A DNA stretch of 64,000 bases from Rhabdothermincola salaria (lineage in GTDB: Bacteria; Actinomycetota; Acidimicrobiia; Acidimicrobiales; Acidimicrobilacustridaceae): contig NZ_JAJQXW010000002.1 in the NCBI RefSeq assembly GCF_021246445.1, positions 620,001 to 684,000 on the forward strand. Direction: 5' to 3'. Below, piece after piece: positions 1-8,804 of this stretch. A model generated the notes under the pieces. That model was not told where the DNA came from. It did not search any database and was given only the letters and a program-made list of their open reading frames with translations. A program made the translations under genes and the position numbers. Every line of letters starts with the position of its first letter. Position 1 is the first letter of the stretch.

Positions 1-2
1 CC

Positions 3-812
3 GGCCTGGCGGTCTTCTCGCTGGTCGCCGCCTTCGTGGTCGGCTTCTCCAGCGAGGCCCAAGCCCCCATCGACCGGGTGCTCGGCCCGCTCACCATGGG
101 CTGGAAGGGCGGCGTCGGCAACCACGTCGCCTACACCCTCTTCGTCGGCCTGTTCGGGGTCTCCGCCGGGCTCGCCGGCATCCTCGTGGCCTTCCGCGAC
201 GCCGACCCCGAGGCCGACGCCGAAGTCTTGAGGGCCGAGAGCGTGCCCCTCACCCGGGCTCCGGCCGGCATGAACTACCTCCCGGCCATCGCCGCGGTCG
301 CCGTCGTCGTGGCGCTCATCGGCACCAGCACGGCCAACACCGGCCTGGCCCTGGCCGCCGTCGCCACCCTCGTGGCCGTCGGCCTCACCTGGATGCTGCG
401 GGCCTGGGCCGAGCGGGCCACCGGCGACGACACCACCAACGCCGAGCTCTACCACCGCTTCATCGACCCGCTGCGCCTCCCGATCGTGTCCGTCGTCGCC
501 ATCGCCATCGTCGTGCTCGGCGTCTCCCGGGTGCTGCTGGCGGTCTCCAAGACCGGCTCGGTGATCGTGTTCTCGGTCATCGCCACCGTGATCTTCGGCA
601 TCACCATCCTGCTCGCTCTCGTGCCGAAGTCGGGCCGCTACGTGGTCACCGGCCTCGTGGTTGCCGGAGCGCTGCTGGTCATCGCCGGGGGTGTCATCGG
701 AGCCGTCGCCGGAGAGCGCGACTTCGAGCACCACGGCGGCGAGCACGGCGCCGAGGAGACCGGCGGCGCCACCGAATCCGGCTTGGCTCCGCTGGTGGTC
801 GGCCCCTCATGA
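3..812 (+). CDS. Polytopic membrane protein, 5'-truncated by window edge
   Basis: The reading frame is already open at base 3, so the gene begins upstream of the window; the GTG at 36 is probably internal. About 269 residues are visible, with roughly seven hydrophobic segments and short polar loops, ending in a His/Glu/Gly-rich cytoplasmic-type tail (about residues 235-255) that could bind metal. I do not recognise the family. It stops 182 bp before ctaC on the same strand, so a link to the respiratory oxidase is possible but rests on position only. The antisense open frame over it is a GC-rich shadow. Confidence 0.75.
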   Translation, partial: GLAVFSLVAAFVVGFSSEAQAPIDRVLGPLTMGWKGGVGNHVAYTLFVGLFGVSAGLAGILVAFRDADPEADAEVLRAESVPLTRAPAGMNYLPAIAAVAVVVALIGTSTANTGLALAAVATLVAVGLTWMLRAWAERATGDDTTNAELYHRFIDPLRLPIVSVVAIAIVVLGVSRVLLAVSKTGSVIVFSVIATVIFGITILLALVPKSGRYVVTGLVVAGALLVIAGGVIGAVAGERDFEHHGGEHGAEETGGATESGLAPLVVGPS

Positions 813-994
813 CCGTCCTCGCGGCAACCCCTTCGCTCTGCGTCCGCGGACCCGTGCCCGGAATGGCGCGGCAGTCGGCCCGTGGGCGACACTTCAACTG
901 CGTCATCGCCGGTCGTACTCGTGTCGAGGTCGTTGGTTCGGGCCCGATCCCCTCGTCCCACGTCGAGGCCGTCACCGCCCTCGGAGGAGAGTAA

Positions 995-2200
995 ATGCCC
1001 CGCCGTTCCGTCCTCGTCCGGATCCTGCAGGTCGTGACCCTCGTGGTCGTGACCGTGCTCTTCGTGGTGCTGATCATCGACAGCTTCCTCAACGATGGCA
1101 AGCCGCTCACCACGCTGCGCCCGGAGGGACCGGCCGCCCAGGACATCCAGAACCTGGTGTGGCCCGTCTTCCTCGTGGCCGGCATCGTGTTCGTCGGGGT
1201 CTTCGGGGCGATCGGCTTCATCATCATGAAGTTCCGCCAGCGCGACGACGACGATCCCGAGCAGTTCCCCGAGCAGGTCCACGGGCGCACCGGCCTCGAG
1301 ATCGGCTGGACCATCCTCCCGGCCCTCATCCTCGCCGGCGTGGCCGTGGGCACGGTCATCACCATCATCAACCTCGACAAGCGCGCCGACGACGCCATCC
1401 CGGTCAAGGTCGTCGGCCAGCAGTTCTGGTGGAGCTTCCACTACGACCTGAACAACGACGGCAACTTCGAGGGCCCCGAGGACCTCACCACCGCCGGTGA
1501 GCTGGTGGTGCCCGTCGGCCGCGAGATCGAGATCGTCACCACCTCCAACGACGTCATCCACTCGTTCTGGATCCCGGGCCTCAACGGCAAGAAGGACGCC
1601 GTGCCCAACCTCTTGAACCCCATCAAGCTCGAGGCCGACGTCGAAGGCGTCTTCCTGGGCCAGTGCACCGAGTTCTGCGGTCTGTCGCACGCCAACATGC
1701 GGATGCTGGTGCGCTCGGTGTCCCAGGACACCTACGACGCCTGGCTCGAGAACCAGCTCACCGACAAGTCGGCGGAGCCGACCGATCCCGACGCTGCCGA
1801 GGGGCGTGAGATCTTCACCCAGCAGTGCGCCGCCTGCCACCTCGTCGACGGGGTCAGCGATCCCGAGGACGTGCCCTTGGTGGCGGGTGTGGCGCCCGAC
1901 CTCACCCACCTCATGACCCGAGGCACCTTCGCCGGGTCGATCTTCAACCTCTACGCCCCCGACGGTGAGCCCATCGGCGGCAACCCCGAAGAGGTGGCCA
2001 ACCCCGGAGACCCGGGTGAGGCCCTCACCGGCGGGCCCGTCGACGAAGGGCGGGTCAACCGCGGCATCCTCGAGGACTGGCTGCGCAACGCCCCGGCGCT
2101 CAAGCCGGCCGCCGCCGACGAGGGCCGGGGCATGCCCGACCTCGGGCTCACCGAGGACCAGATCGACAAGCTGGTCGCCTACCTCTACACGCTCAACTAG
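995..2200 (+). CDS. ctaC: Cytochrome c oxidase subunit II with fused cytochrome c domain
   Basis: 401 aa. This is the electron entry subunit of an aa3-type terminal oxidase in the cytoplasmic membrane. Hydrophobic segments lie near residues 10-30, 55-78 and 105-125. The CuA cupredoxin domain follows, with ligands H189, C224, E226, C228, H232 and M235 in the pattern C-x3-C-x3-H-x2-M. A C-terminal cytochrome c domain carries CAACH at 278-282 and a likely distal Met in RGMPDLG. The fusion makes it a caa3-like subunit that can dock or replace soluble cytochrome c. ATG at 995 is chosen because GGAGGAGA (983-990) lies 4 nt upstream. First gene of ctaCDE plus a subunit IV gene. Confidence 0.97.
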   Translation: MPRRSVLVRILQVVTLVVVTVLFVVLIIDSFLNDGKPLTTLRPEGPAAQDIQNLVWPVFLVAGIVFVGVFGAIGFIIMKFRQRDDDDPEQFPEQVHGRTGLEIGWTILPALILAGVAVGTVITIINLDKRADDAIPVKVVGQQFWWSFHYDLNNDGNFEGPEDLTTAGELVVPVGREIEIVTTSNDVIHSFWIPGLNGKKDAVPNLLNPIKLEADVEGVFLGQCTEFCGLSHANMRMLVRSVSQDTYDAWLENQLTDKSAEPTDPDAAEGREIFTQQCAACHLVDGVSDPEDVPLVAGVAPDLTHLMTRGTFAGSIFNLYAPDGEPIGGNPEEVANPGDPGEALTGGPVDEGRVNRGILEDWLRNAPALKPAAADEGRGMPDLGLTEDQIDKLVAYLYTLN

Positions 2201-2269
2201 CGCCCGTGACCTCCCGCCCCACCGTGACGACGACCTCCTCCGCTTCCCTCGCCGCTTCCGGAGCACCCC

Positions 2270-4309
2270 ATGGCCATGTCTGATTCCACCCAGCTCGCGC
2301 TGCCCTCGGGCGGCGGCGAGCCGACCTACCGCCCGGGCGGCGTCTTCGCCCGCCCCAACACCACCAAGGGCTGGCGGTCGTGGGTGACCACCGTCGACCA
2401 CAAGAAGATCGGCGTCATGTACGGCGCCACCGCCCTGTTCTTCTTGTTGGTGGGTGGCATCGAGGCCCTGCTCATCCGGGTCCAGCTGTGGGCCCCCCGC
2501 GGCACGCTGCTCTCGGCCGACCTGTACAACCAGGTCTTCACCATGCACGGCACCACCATGATCTTCCTGGTGGTGATGCCCATCGGTGCGGCGTTCGCCA
2601 ACTACCTGATGCCCCTGCAGATCGGCGCCCGAGACGTCGCCTTCCCGCGCATCAACGCGTTCAGCTACTGGATCTTCCTCACCGGCGGCATCTTCCTCAA
2701 CACCAGCTGGTTCCTCGGCGGCGGGGCCGACGGCGGCTGGTTCAACTACGCCCCCAACAACGGCGTGATCTTCTCGCCGAGCAACGGCATCGACTTCTGG
2801 AACCTCGGCCTCATCATGACGGGCATCGGGTCGCTCACCGGTGCGGTGAACCTCATCACCACGGTGCTCAACCTGCGGGCCCCGGGCATGAGCCTCATGC
2901 GCATGCCGGTGTTCACCTGGATGACCCTGGTCACCCAGTTCCTGTTGCTGTTCGCCATCCCGGTGCTCACCGTCGCCCAGGTCCTGCTCATGATGGACCG
3001 CCTCTTCGACGCCAACTTCTTCAACGTCGCCAAGGGCGCCAACCCGCTGCTGTGGCAGCACCTGTTCTGGATCTTCGGTCACCCCGAGGTGTACCTGATG
3101 ATCCTGCCCGCCTTCGGCCTGGTGTCGGAGATGCTGCCCACGTTCTCCCGCAAGCCCATCTTCGGCTACCCGTTCATCGTCTTCTCGGGCGTGGCCATCG
3201 GCTTCATGGGCTTCGGCGTGTGGGCCCACCACATGTTCGTCTCGGGCATCGGGCCCATCTCGGTCACCACCTTCGCCCTCACCACGATGTTCATCGCCGT
3301 GCCGACGGGTGTGAAGATCCTGAACTGGACCGCCACCATGTGGGGCGGCAAGTTGCAGTTCACCAGCCCGATGCTGTTCTCCATCGGCCTGGTCACCATG
3401 TTCACCATCGGTGGCCTGTCCGGCGTCACCCACGCGGTGGCCCCCGCCGACACCCAGCAGACCGACACCTACTACATCGTCGCCCACTTCCACTACGTGC
3501 TGTTCGGCGGCGCCTTCTTCGGCTTCGTCGGGGCCTTCTACTACTACTGGCCCAAGGTCTTCGGCTACCTGCTCAACGAGAAGATCGGCAAGGGGAACTT
3601 CTGGTTGATGCTGCTGGGCTTCAACCTCACCTTCGCACCCATGCACGTGCTCGGCCTGCAGGGCATGAGCCGACGCATCTACACCTACGACCAGGGCTAC
3701 GGCTTCGAGCTGTGGAACAAGGTCGCCACCATCGGGTCGTTCGTCCTGGCGACCAGCGTGGCCATCTTCTTGTTCAACATCTTCTACAGCAAGGCCAAGG
3801 CCAAGTCCCTCCCCGCGGTGGGTGCCGACCCGTGGGATTCGCGCACCATCGAGTGGATGACCCCCTCGCCGGTGCCGTTCTACAACTTCGACCCCATCCC
3901 CACCGTCAGCCGGGTCGACGACTTCTGGTACCGCAAGTACGGCGAGACCAAGGACGGCCAGCTCGTGCGCATCGCCGCCACCGACGACGTCGTCCAGAAG
4001 CGCACCGACGGCAAGGGCATCCACCTGCCGTCGCCTTCCTACTGGCCTCTGGTCGTGGCCATCGGCCTGCCCATCGTCGGCTACGGCCTGCTCTACACCC
4101 TCTGGCTGGCACTCATCGGTGGTCTGATCACGGTCGGCGGTCTCTTCGGTTGGGCCCTCGAGCCGCCGGACGATCCCGATGCCGGCCACGACGACGACCA
4201 CGCCCCCGACGACCACTCCGCCTCCGGCGGTGAGGTGGCTCCCGCCGACGTGAGCGAAGAGGCCGACGACGAGGTCGCCGCCGACAAGGAGGTCGAGACC
4301 GTTGGCTGA
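2270..4309 (+). CDS. ctaD: Cytochrome c oxidase subunit I with C-terminal membrane extension
   Basis: 679 aa, the catalytic heme a/heme a3-CuB subunit. Visible ligands are H93 (HGTTMIF, heme a), H271 and Y275 with proton-path E273 (HPEVY), H320 and H321 (CuB), and H406 and H408 (HFHYV, heme a3 and a). It is about 100 residues longer than many bacterial CtaD proteins: after the usual twelve helices there is a soluble stretch, then two extra hydrophobic segments around 588-635, then a tail of Asp/Glu/His. The extension resembles a fused small subunit, which is inference. Start ATG 2270; ATG 2276 is an alternative. The last 8 bp overlap ctaE. Confidence 0.97.
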   Translation: MAMSDSTQLALPSGGGEPTYRPGGVFARPNTTKGWRSWVTTVDHKKIGVMYGATALFFLLVGGIEALLIRVQLWAPRGTLLSADLYNQVFTMHGTTMIFLVVMPIGAAFANYLMPLQIGARDVAFPRINAFSYWIFLTGGIFLNTSWFLGGGADGGWFNYAPNNGVIFSPSNGIDFWNLGLIMTGIGSLTGAVNLITTVLNLRAPGMSLMRMPVFTWMTLVTQFLLLFAIPVLTVAQVLLMMDRLFDANFFNVAKGANPLLWQHLFWIFGHPEVYLMILPAFGLVSEMLPTFSRKPIFGYPFIVFSGVAIGFMGFGVWAHHMFVSGIGPISVTTFALTTMFIAVPTGVKILNWTATMWGGKLQFTSPMLFSIGLVTMFTIGGLSGVTHAVAPADTQQTDTYYIVAHFHYVLFGGAFFGFVGAFYYYWPKVFGYLLNEKIGKGNFWLMLLGFNLTFAPMHVLGLQGMSRRIYTYDQGYGFELWNKVATIGSFVLATSVAIFLFNIFYSKAKAKSLPAVGADPWDSRTIEWMTPSPVPFYNFDPIPTVSRVDDFWYRKYGETKDGQLVRIAATDDVVQKRTDGKGIHLPSPSYWPLVVAIGLPIVGYGLLYTLWLALIGGLITVGGLFGWALEPPDDPDAGHDDDHAPDDHSASGGEVAPADVSEEADDEVAADKEVETVG

Positions 4310-4934
4310 GCCGCTCACGGCCCATCCCACCGTGGCCGAAGCCGATGCCCACGCTCCCGTGGCCCACATCGAGCACGACACCAACACCGGCATCTCCAAC
4401 ACCAAGTTGGCGATGTGGTTGTTCCTGGCCTCGGAGTGCCTGCTCTTCGGCGGGCTGATCAGCACCTACCTGCTGTACAAGAACCCGCTCGAGGGCCCCT
4501 CGGGTGCCGACCTGTTCGACATCCCCTTCACGTCGGCGTCGTCGTTCGTGCTGCTGATGAGCTCGCTCACCATGGTGCTCGCCGTGTCCGCCATCGAGCG
4601 GGGCGACCATCACCGCATGCGCATCTGGCTCGGCTCCACCGCGCTGCTCGGCTCGACCTTCGTGGCCGGTCAGATCTACGAGTTCACCGCCTTCTACCGT
4701 GAGGGCCTCGGCTTCACCACCAGCCGTTTCAGCTCCGCCTTCTACACGCTCACCGGCTTCCACGGGGTCCACGTCACGGTCGGCATCATCATGCTGGTCG
4801 TGCTCGTCATGCTCTCGATCCGTGGGCGCCTCCCCGAGCACAGGTCCGAGACCGTCGAGGTCGTCGGCCTGTACTGGCACTTCGTCGACATCGTGTGGAT
4901 CCTGATCTTCGCGATCGTCTACCTCATCCCGTAG
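4302..4934 (+). CDS. ctaE: Cytochrome c oxidase subunit III
   Basis: 210 aa integral membrane subunit that stabilises the oxidase core. The family pattern is clear: a first helix with WLFLASECLLFGG, the TGFHGVHVTVG segment, and the C-terminal LYWHFVDIVWI signature. Its length suits the five-helix bacterial form. TTG at 4302 is chosen because AAGGAGG at 4286-4292 sits 9 nt upstream inside the end of ctaD, and the gene overlaps ctaD by 8 bp, which suggests translational coupling. Confidence 0.95.
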   Translation: MAEPLTAHPTVAEADAHAPVAHIEHDTNTGISNTKLAMWLFLASECLLFGGLISTYLLYKNPLEGPSGADLFDIPFTSASSFVLLMSSLTMVLAVSAIERGDHHRMRIWLGSTALLGSTFVAGQIYEFTAFYREGLGFTTSRFSSAFYTLTGFHGVHVTVGIIMLVVLVMLSIRGRLPEHRSETVEVVGLYWHFVDIVWILIFAIVYLIP

Positions 4935-4944
4935 GAGCACGTCA

Positions 4945-5325
4945 GTGACCACCGTCTCCACCCACGACCCGGTCCCCACCGAGCTGCTCGACGGCGCAGA
5001 GAAGCCGTACTCCCGCGACAAGGTCTACGTGCTCACGGCCGTCTTCCTGGCCGTGCTGACCGCGCTCGAGGTCGCCGTCGTCGAGGTCGACTTCGTGCTG
5101 TGGTCCGGCCCGATGCTGGTGCCCGTGCTGCTCATCCTCATGGCGGTCAAGTTCTTCGCCGTGGCCTGGATCTTCATGCACCTCAAGTTCGACAAGCCCA
5201 TCCTCACCTGGGCCTTCTACGCCGGGCTCATCACCGCGGTGCTGGTGTACCTCGGGATGCTCACCGCCTTCCGCATCTGGTGGCCGGGCGCCCAGGACGT
5301 CGAGCCGGGCCAGACCGGCGCCTGA
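4945..5325 (+). CDS. Prokaryotic cytochrome c oxidase subunit IV-like membrane protein
   Basis: 126 aa with three predicted transmembrane segments (about 30-48, 55-82 and 88-108). The central segment has VKFFAVAWIFMHLKFD, characteristic of the bacterial COX4/CyoD-like small oxidase subunit. It is last in the oxidase operon, 10 bp after ctaE, with GTG start at 4945 and AGGAG at 4933-4937. Its role is structural or assembly-related; it has no redox ligands. Sequence after this gene contains inverted repeats that may end the operon. Confidence 0.85.
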   Translation: MTTVSTHDPVPTELLDGAEKPYSRDKVYVLTAVFLAVLTALEVAVVEVDFVLWSGPMLVPVLLILMAVKFFAVAWIFMHLKFDKPILTWAFYAGLITAVLVYLGMLTAFRIWWPGAQDVEPGQTGA

Positions 5326-5684
5326 CCCAGTCGAGGCCTCGACCCAGCCGGGGACGTGACCCGGACTGGGGGGTCCGCCCCGGACATCGGATCTGGGCGG
5401 GACGGGGATCCGATTCGAACCGCCGCCTGAGTCGGGCCATCGCCTGAGCCAGGTCCCGGCCTCCTGCCCACGCAGCGGGCCGGGCGCTCGGTCCACGTCT
5501 CCGTGGCCTGGTTCGGTGCGCCAGGCCCGGGTGCGGACGCGAGGCGTACCGCCACACCGTCGACCTCGTCGGGGCCGACCGTCAGTGTCACCGCGACCGC
5601 GTCGTGGCCCTGGGGCTCACCCTGCGGTGGCACCGACACAGGCCGCCGCGGCCGCAGCCCTGGAACACGCCCGGACGGCGCCGG
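5326..5684. other. 359-bp convergent intergenic region
   Basis: This lies between the end of the oxidase operon and the end of the ABC permease on the other strand. It holds an 8-bp perfect inverted repeat (see terminator) and a 14-bp perfect palindrome at 5330-5343. An open frame on the minus strand starting near 5639 has a mildly protein-like beginning but decays into Pro/Arg-rich sequence; I do not call a gene here. Confidence 0.6.
5386..5414 (+). terminator. Candidate terminator of cytochrome oxidase operon
   Basis: Perfect 8-bp inverted repeat ATCGGATC / GATCCGAT with a 13-nt loop, about 60 bp after the last oxidase gene. A smaller hairpin (GTCCG/CGGAC, 5373-5385) precedes it. There is no U tract, which is common in high-GC actinobacteria. 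Confidence 0.4.
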
Positions 5685-6416
5685 TCAGGCCTCCCAGCGG
5701 AACCAGCGCACGGCCGCGGCCGGCGCCAGCACCGCCCAGACGCCGAGCACCACCCACGACGATCCCGCCGAGGGAGCGCCGTCGCGCAGGCAGCTCTGCA
5801 GCACTTCGCTCAGCGCCCCCGAGGGCAGGGCTCCACCGAAGGCGGCCAGCGGGCCGGGCAGCTCGGTGAGGGGCACGACCATGCCACCGAGGAGCAACAG
5901 CACCAGGTACAGCCCGTTGGCCGCAGCCAACGTCACCGTCCCCTTGAGGGTGCCGGCCATCAACAGCCCTATGCCACCGAACGCCGCCGCCCCCAGCACG
6001 ATGGCGGGGACCGCCAGCGGCGGCGTGCCGCCCGGCGACCAGCCGAGCAACAGCGCGGCCACCACCAGCGCCAGCACCTGCAGCACCAGCAGGGCCAGGA
6101 CCATGGCGATCTTGGCCGCCACCCATCGGCCCCGACCCAGCGGGGTGGAGCCGAGGCGTTTGAGCACGCCGTACTGGCGCTCGAAGCCGGTGCCGATGCC
6201 CAGGCTCACCATGGCGCTGGACATGACGGCCAAGGCCAGCACGCCCGGCGTGAGGAAGGCCACCGCCTCGTCGACCCCGTCGGGGAGGGGCAACACGTCG
6301 ACGAGGGAGAAGAAGACGAGCAACAGCAGTGGGATGGCCAGGCTGACCAGCACCTGCTCGCCGTTGCGGAGGCTGAGGGTGAGCTCGGTGCGGGTCTGAG
6401 CGGTGAGGGCGTTCAC
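5685..6416 (-). CDS. ABC-2 type transporter permease
   Basis: 243 aa with about six hydrophobic segments in the ABC-2 layout: a short cytoplasmic N-terminus, then LVSLAIPLLLLVFFSLV, and later FERQYGVLKRLGSTPLGRGRW, the cytoplasmic loop typical of drug or daunorubicin-type exporters. It pairs with the ATPase gene just upstream. Start GTG 6416 is chosen because it overlaps the ATPase stop by 4 nt (GTGA). The substrate is unknown. Confidence 0.9.
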   Translation of the reverse strand: MNALTAQTRTELTLSLRNGEQVLVSLAIPLLLLVFFSLVDVLPLPDGVDEAVAFLTPGVLALAVMSSAMVSLGIGTGFERQYGVLKRLGSTPLGRGRWVAAKIAMVLALLVLQVLALVVAALLLGWSPGGTPPLAVPAIVLGAAAFGGIGLLMAGTLKGTVTLAAANGLYLVLLLLGGMVVPLTELPGPLAAFGGALPSGALSEVLQSCLRDGAPSAGSSWVVLGVWAVLAPAAAVRWFRWEA

Positions 6417-7405
6417 CGGCGTGACCTCCGTCGTGCTCCGCGCCCGGGCGGGTCCGGGTCCGGGTCCGGTTCGCGGTCGCGGCCGGCGTCGGCGGTGAGG
6501 CGCAAGAAGACGTCCTCGAGCGATTGGCGCCCGGCCCGCAGGTCGGCCAGGGGCGCGTCGTGTTCGGCCAGCCATGCGGTCAGGGCGGCCACGGTCGCCG
6601 GCGCCGGCGGGGCGTCGACCAGGTACTCGCCCGGCGTCACCTCGGTGACCCGGGCGTCGAGGTGGGCGGAGAGGGAGGTGATGTCCAGCCCGCCCGGGGC
6701 CCCGAAGCGCACCTGCGCGCCACCGTCGTCGTTCATGAGGTCGTGGGGGGTGCCCTCGGCCAGCAGGCGGCCGTGGTCGATGATCACGACCTGGTCGGCC
6801 AGGCGCGCCGCCTCGTCGAGGTCGTGGGTGGTGAGCACCACGCACACCCCCTCGGCCCGCAGGTCGCGGACCACCTGGCGGATCACCTGGCGGCCGCTCG
6901 GGTCGATGCCGGCCGTGGGCTCGTCGAGGAACACCACCTCCGGTCGGCCCACCAGGGCGAGGGCCAGGGAGAGGCGCTGCTGCTCACCGCCGGAGAGCTG
7001 CTTCCACGTGGCCCGCCGCCGCTCGCGGAGGCCGACCCGCCCGAGGAGCTCCTCGGCGTCCTCGGGCTCGGCGTAGTAGGCGGCGAACAGGCGCACGGCC
7101 TCTTCGACCCGGATGCCCGTGTACACCCCACCCGACTGGAGCATCACCCCGATGCGGCCCACCACGGCTCGGTGTTCGGCCACGGGGTCGCACCCGAGCA
7201 CGCGGACCACGCCGCCGGACGGGCGTCGGTAGCCCTCGAGGGTCTCGACCGTGGTGGTCTTGCCGGCGCCGTTCGGGCCCAACAGCGCCGTCACCTCGCC
7301 GCGGTGAGCCCGGAAGGTCAGGTGGTCGACGGCTCGCAGCGAGCCGTGGTCGACGACGAGGTCGAGCACCTCCACCGCCGGGGTCGCTGGTCGATCGGGG
7401 CGCAC
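6413..7405 (-). CDS. ABC transporter ATP-binding protein (ABC-2 exporter)
   Basis: 330 aa. It has Walker A GPNGAGKT (43-50), Q90, signature LSGGEQQR (137-144), Walker B VVFLDEP (157-163) and the switch His H194. The C-terminal 100 residues form the accessory domain usual in CcmA/DrrA-type exporters, ending in an Asp/Pro/Arg-rich tail. It should energise the adjacent permease for export of a drug, lipid or similar compound. GTG at 7405 follows a -10-like TAGCGT by 6 nt, suggesting a leaderless mRNA. Confidence 0.93.
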   Translation of the reverse strand: MRPDRPATPAVEVLDLVVDHGSLRAVDHLTFRAHRGEVTALLGPNGAGKTTTVETLEGYRRPSGGVVRVLGCDPVAEHRAVVGRIGVMLQSGGVYTGIRVEEAVRLFAAYYAEPEDAEELLGRVGLRERRRATWKQLSGGEQQRLSLALALVGRPEVVFLDEPTAGIDPSGRQVIRQVVRDLRAEGVCVVLTTHDLDEAARLADQVVIIDHGRLLAEGTPHDLMNDDGGAQVRFGAPGGLDITSLSAHLDARVTEVTPGEYLVDAPPAPATVAALTAWLAEHDAPLADLRAGRQSLEDVFLRLTADAGRDREPDPDPDPPGRGARRRSRR

Positions 7406-7411
7406 GCGCCG

Positions 7412-7417
7412 ACGCTA
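7412..7417 (-). promoter_or_regulatory. -10 box for leaderless ABC transporter mRNA
   Basis: TAGCGT on the minus strand, separated by 6 nt from GTG 7405, leaving no room for a 5' UTR. Confidence 0.45.
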
Positions 7418-7494
7418 CCCGGACGTCCCCATCGCCTCGCCATCGCGGGGTCGGCCAGGAGCCCCGGCCCGCAGGCCCCTCACCGTCGGGGCGG

Positions 7495-7500
7495 TATCGT
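7495..7500 (+). promoter_or_regulatory. -10 box for leaderless serS mRNA
   Basis: TATCGT followed by 7 nt and GTG 7508. No Shine-Dalgarno sequence is present. Confidence 0.45.
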
Positions 7501-7507
7501 CGCCCCC

Positions 7508-8794
7508 GTGATCGACATCCGCCGCATCCGCACCGATCTCGATGCCGTGACCGCGGCGTTGGCTCGCCGGGGCGATGGCACCGACGAGGTGACCGAGGTC
7601 CACCGCCTCGACGAGCAGGCCCGCCTGCTGTCCGCCGAGCGCGACGGGCTGCGCTCGCAGGTCAACGCCCTCTCCAAACAGGTCGGGATGCTGCGCCGCG
7701 ACGGTGACGTGGCCGCGGCCGAGGCCAGGCAGGCCGAGAGTCGCGAGCTGGGCGAGCTCGAGAAGCGGCTCACGGCCGAGGCCGACGAGCTCTCGGCGCG
7801 GGTCCGCGACCTGCTGTTGCGCATCCCCAACCTGCCGGCCGCCGACGTGCCCGACGGCGGCGGTCCCGCCGACAACCCCACGGTGAAGGTCGTGGGCCCC
7901 GGCGACGACCCCGCCGCGTGGGCCGCTCACCAGCGCGTGCCCCACTGGGACATCGGCACCGACCTCGGCATCTTGGACCTCGAGCGTGGCGTGAAGCTCT
8001 CCGGGGCCATGTTCACAATGTTCCGCAAGCAGGGCGCCACCCTGGCGCGGGCCCTCTGCCAGGCCGCGCTCGACCGCAACAGCGATGCGTTCGAGGAGGT
8101 CCGCCCGCCCACCGTGGTGCTCACCGAGACCATGGTGAGCACCGGCCACCTGCCCAAGTTCGCCGACGACGCCTACCACCTCGAGCGCGACGACCTGTGG
8201 GCCATCCCCACCGCCGAGGTGCCCCTCACCTCGCTGGCCCGCGACGAGGTGCTCGCCGAGGCCGACCTGCCCATGCGGCTCATGGCCTACACCCCGTGCT
8301 TCCGGCGCGAGGCCGGATCGGCCGGACGTGACACGCGTGGCCTGTTGCGGGTGCACGAGTTCGACAAAGTCGAGATCCTCGCCTACACCACACCGGCGCA
8401 AGCGGCCGACATGCACGCCGAGATCCTGGCCCGGGCCGAGGGCCTCATCGCCGAGCTGGGCCTCACCTACCGGGTCCTCGACCTGTGCGCCGGCGACCTC
8501 GGCAACTCCGCCGCCCGCACCTTCGACATCGAGGTCTACGCCCCCGGTGTCGACCAGTGGCTGGAGGTGTCGTCGGTGTCGTGGTTCAGCGACTACCAGG
8601 CCCGGCGGGCCAACATCCGCTTCCGGCCGAGCGAGGGCAAGGGCACCGAGGTGGTGCACACCCTCAACGGCTCGGCCCTCGCCGTCCCCCGCGTCTGGGC
8701 CGCAGTGGTGGAGACGCACCGCCAACCCGACGGCTCGGTGCGGGTGCCCGAGGTCCTGCACCCCTACCTGCGCGGCGCCACCGAGATCCGCTGA
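7508..8794 (+). CDS. serS: Seryl-tRNA synthetase
   Basis: 428 aa, full length for bacterial SerRS. It charges tRNA-Ser and also tRNA-Sec, which matters because this window encodes tRNA-Sec. The N-terminal coiled-coil arm (about 25-105) precedes the class II core. Motif 2 is FRREAGSAGRDTRGLLRVHE and motif 3 includes DYQARRANIRFRP and TLNGSALAVPR. The frame stays open much further upstream, but GTG 7508 starts the IDIRRIRTD N-terminus typical of the family (usually MLDxxxLR) and lies 7 nt after a TATCGT box. Confidence 0.97.
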   Translation: MIDIRRIRTDLDAVTAALARRGDGTDEVTEVHRLDEQARLLSAERDGLRSQVNALSKQVGMLRRDGDVAAAEARQAESRELGELEKRLTAEADELSARVRDLLLRIPNLPAADVPDGGGPADNPTVKVVGPGDDPAAWAAHQRVPHWDIGTDLGILDLERGVKLSGAMFTMFRKQGATLARALCQAALDRNSDAFEEVRPPTVVLTETMVSTGHLPKFADDAYHLERDDLWAIPTAEVPLTSLARDEVLAEADLPMRLMAYTPCFRREAGSAGRDTRGLLRVHEFDKVEILAYTTPAQAADMHAEILARAEGLIAELGLTYRVLDLCAGDLGNSAARTFDIEVYAPGVDQWLEVSSVSWFSDYQARRANIRFRPSEGKGTEVVHTLNGSALAVPRVWAAVVETHRQPDGSVRVPEVLHPYLRGATEIR

Positions 8795-8804
8795 GCGTCT
8801 GGCC

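Noticed and set aside
809-994. Short ORF between the first membrane protein and ctaC
   Set aside because: No ribosome site, no recognisable features, and it ends at the ctaC ribosome site; more likely an untranslated promoter region.
638-4465. Very long antisense open frame (1275 codons) over the cytochrome oxidase genes
   Set aside because: Composition is His/Asp/Gly/Val-rich shadow of GC-rich codons; the opposite strand encodes ctaC and ctaD with all catalytic residues.
5217-5639. Minus-strand ORF beginning in the gap after the ABC permease
   Set aside because: The first 40 residues look mildly protein-like but the rest is low-complexity and runs antisense into the oxidase gene; no start signal. 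Could be a decayed remnant, not supportable.
5503-7076. Plus-strand ORFs antisense to the ABC transporter genes
   Set aside because: Arg/Pro/Gln/Gly-rich shadows; the minus strand has intact Walker motifs and membrane helices.
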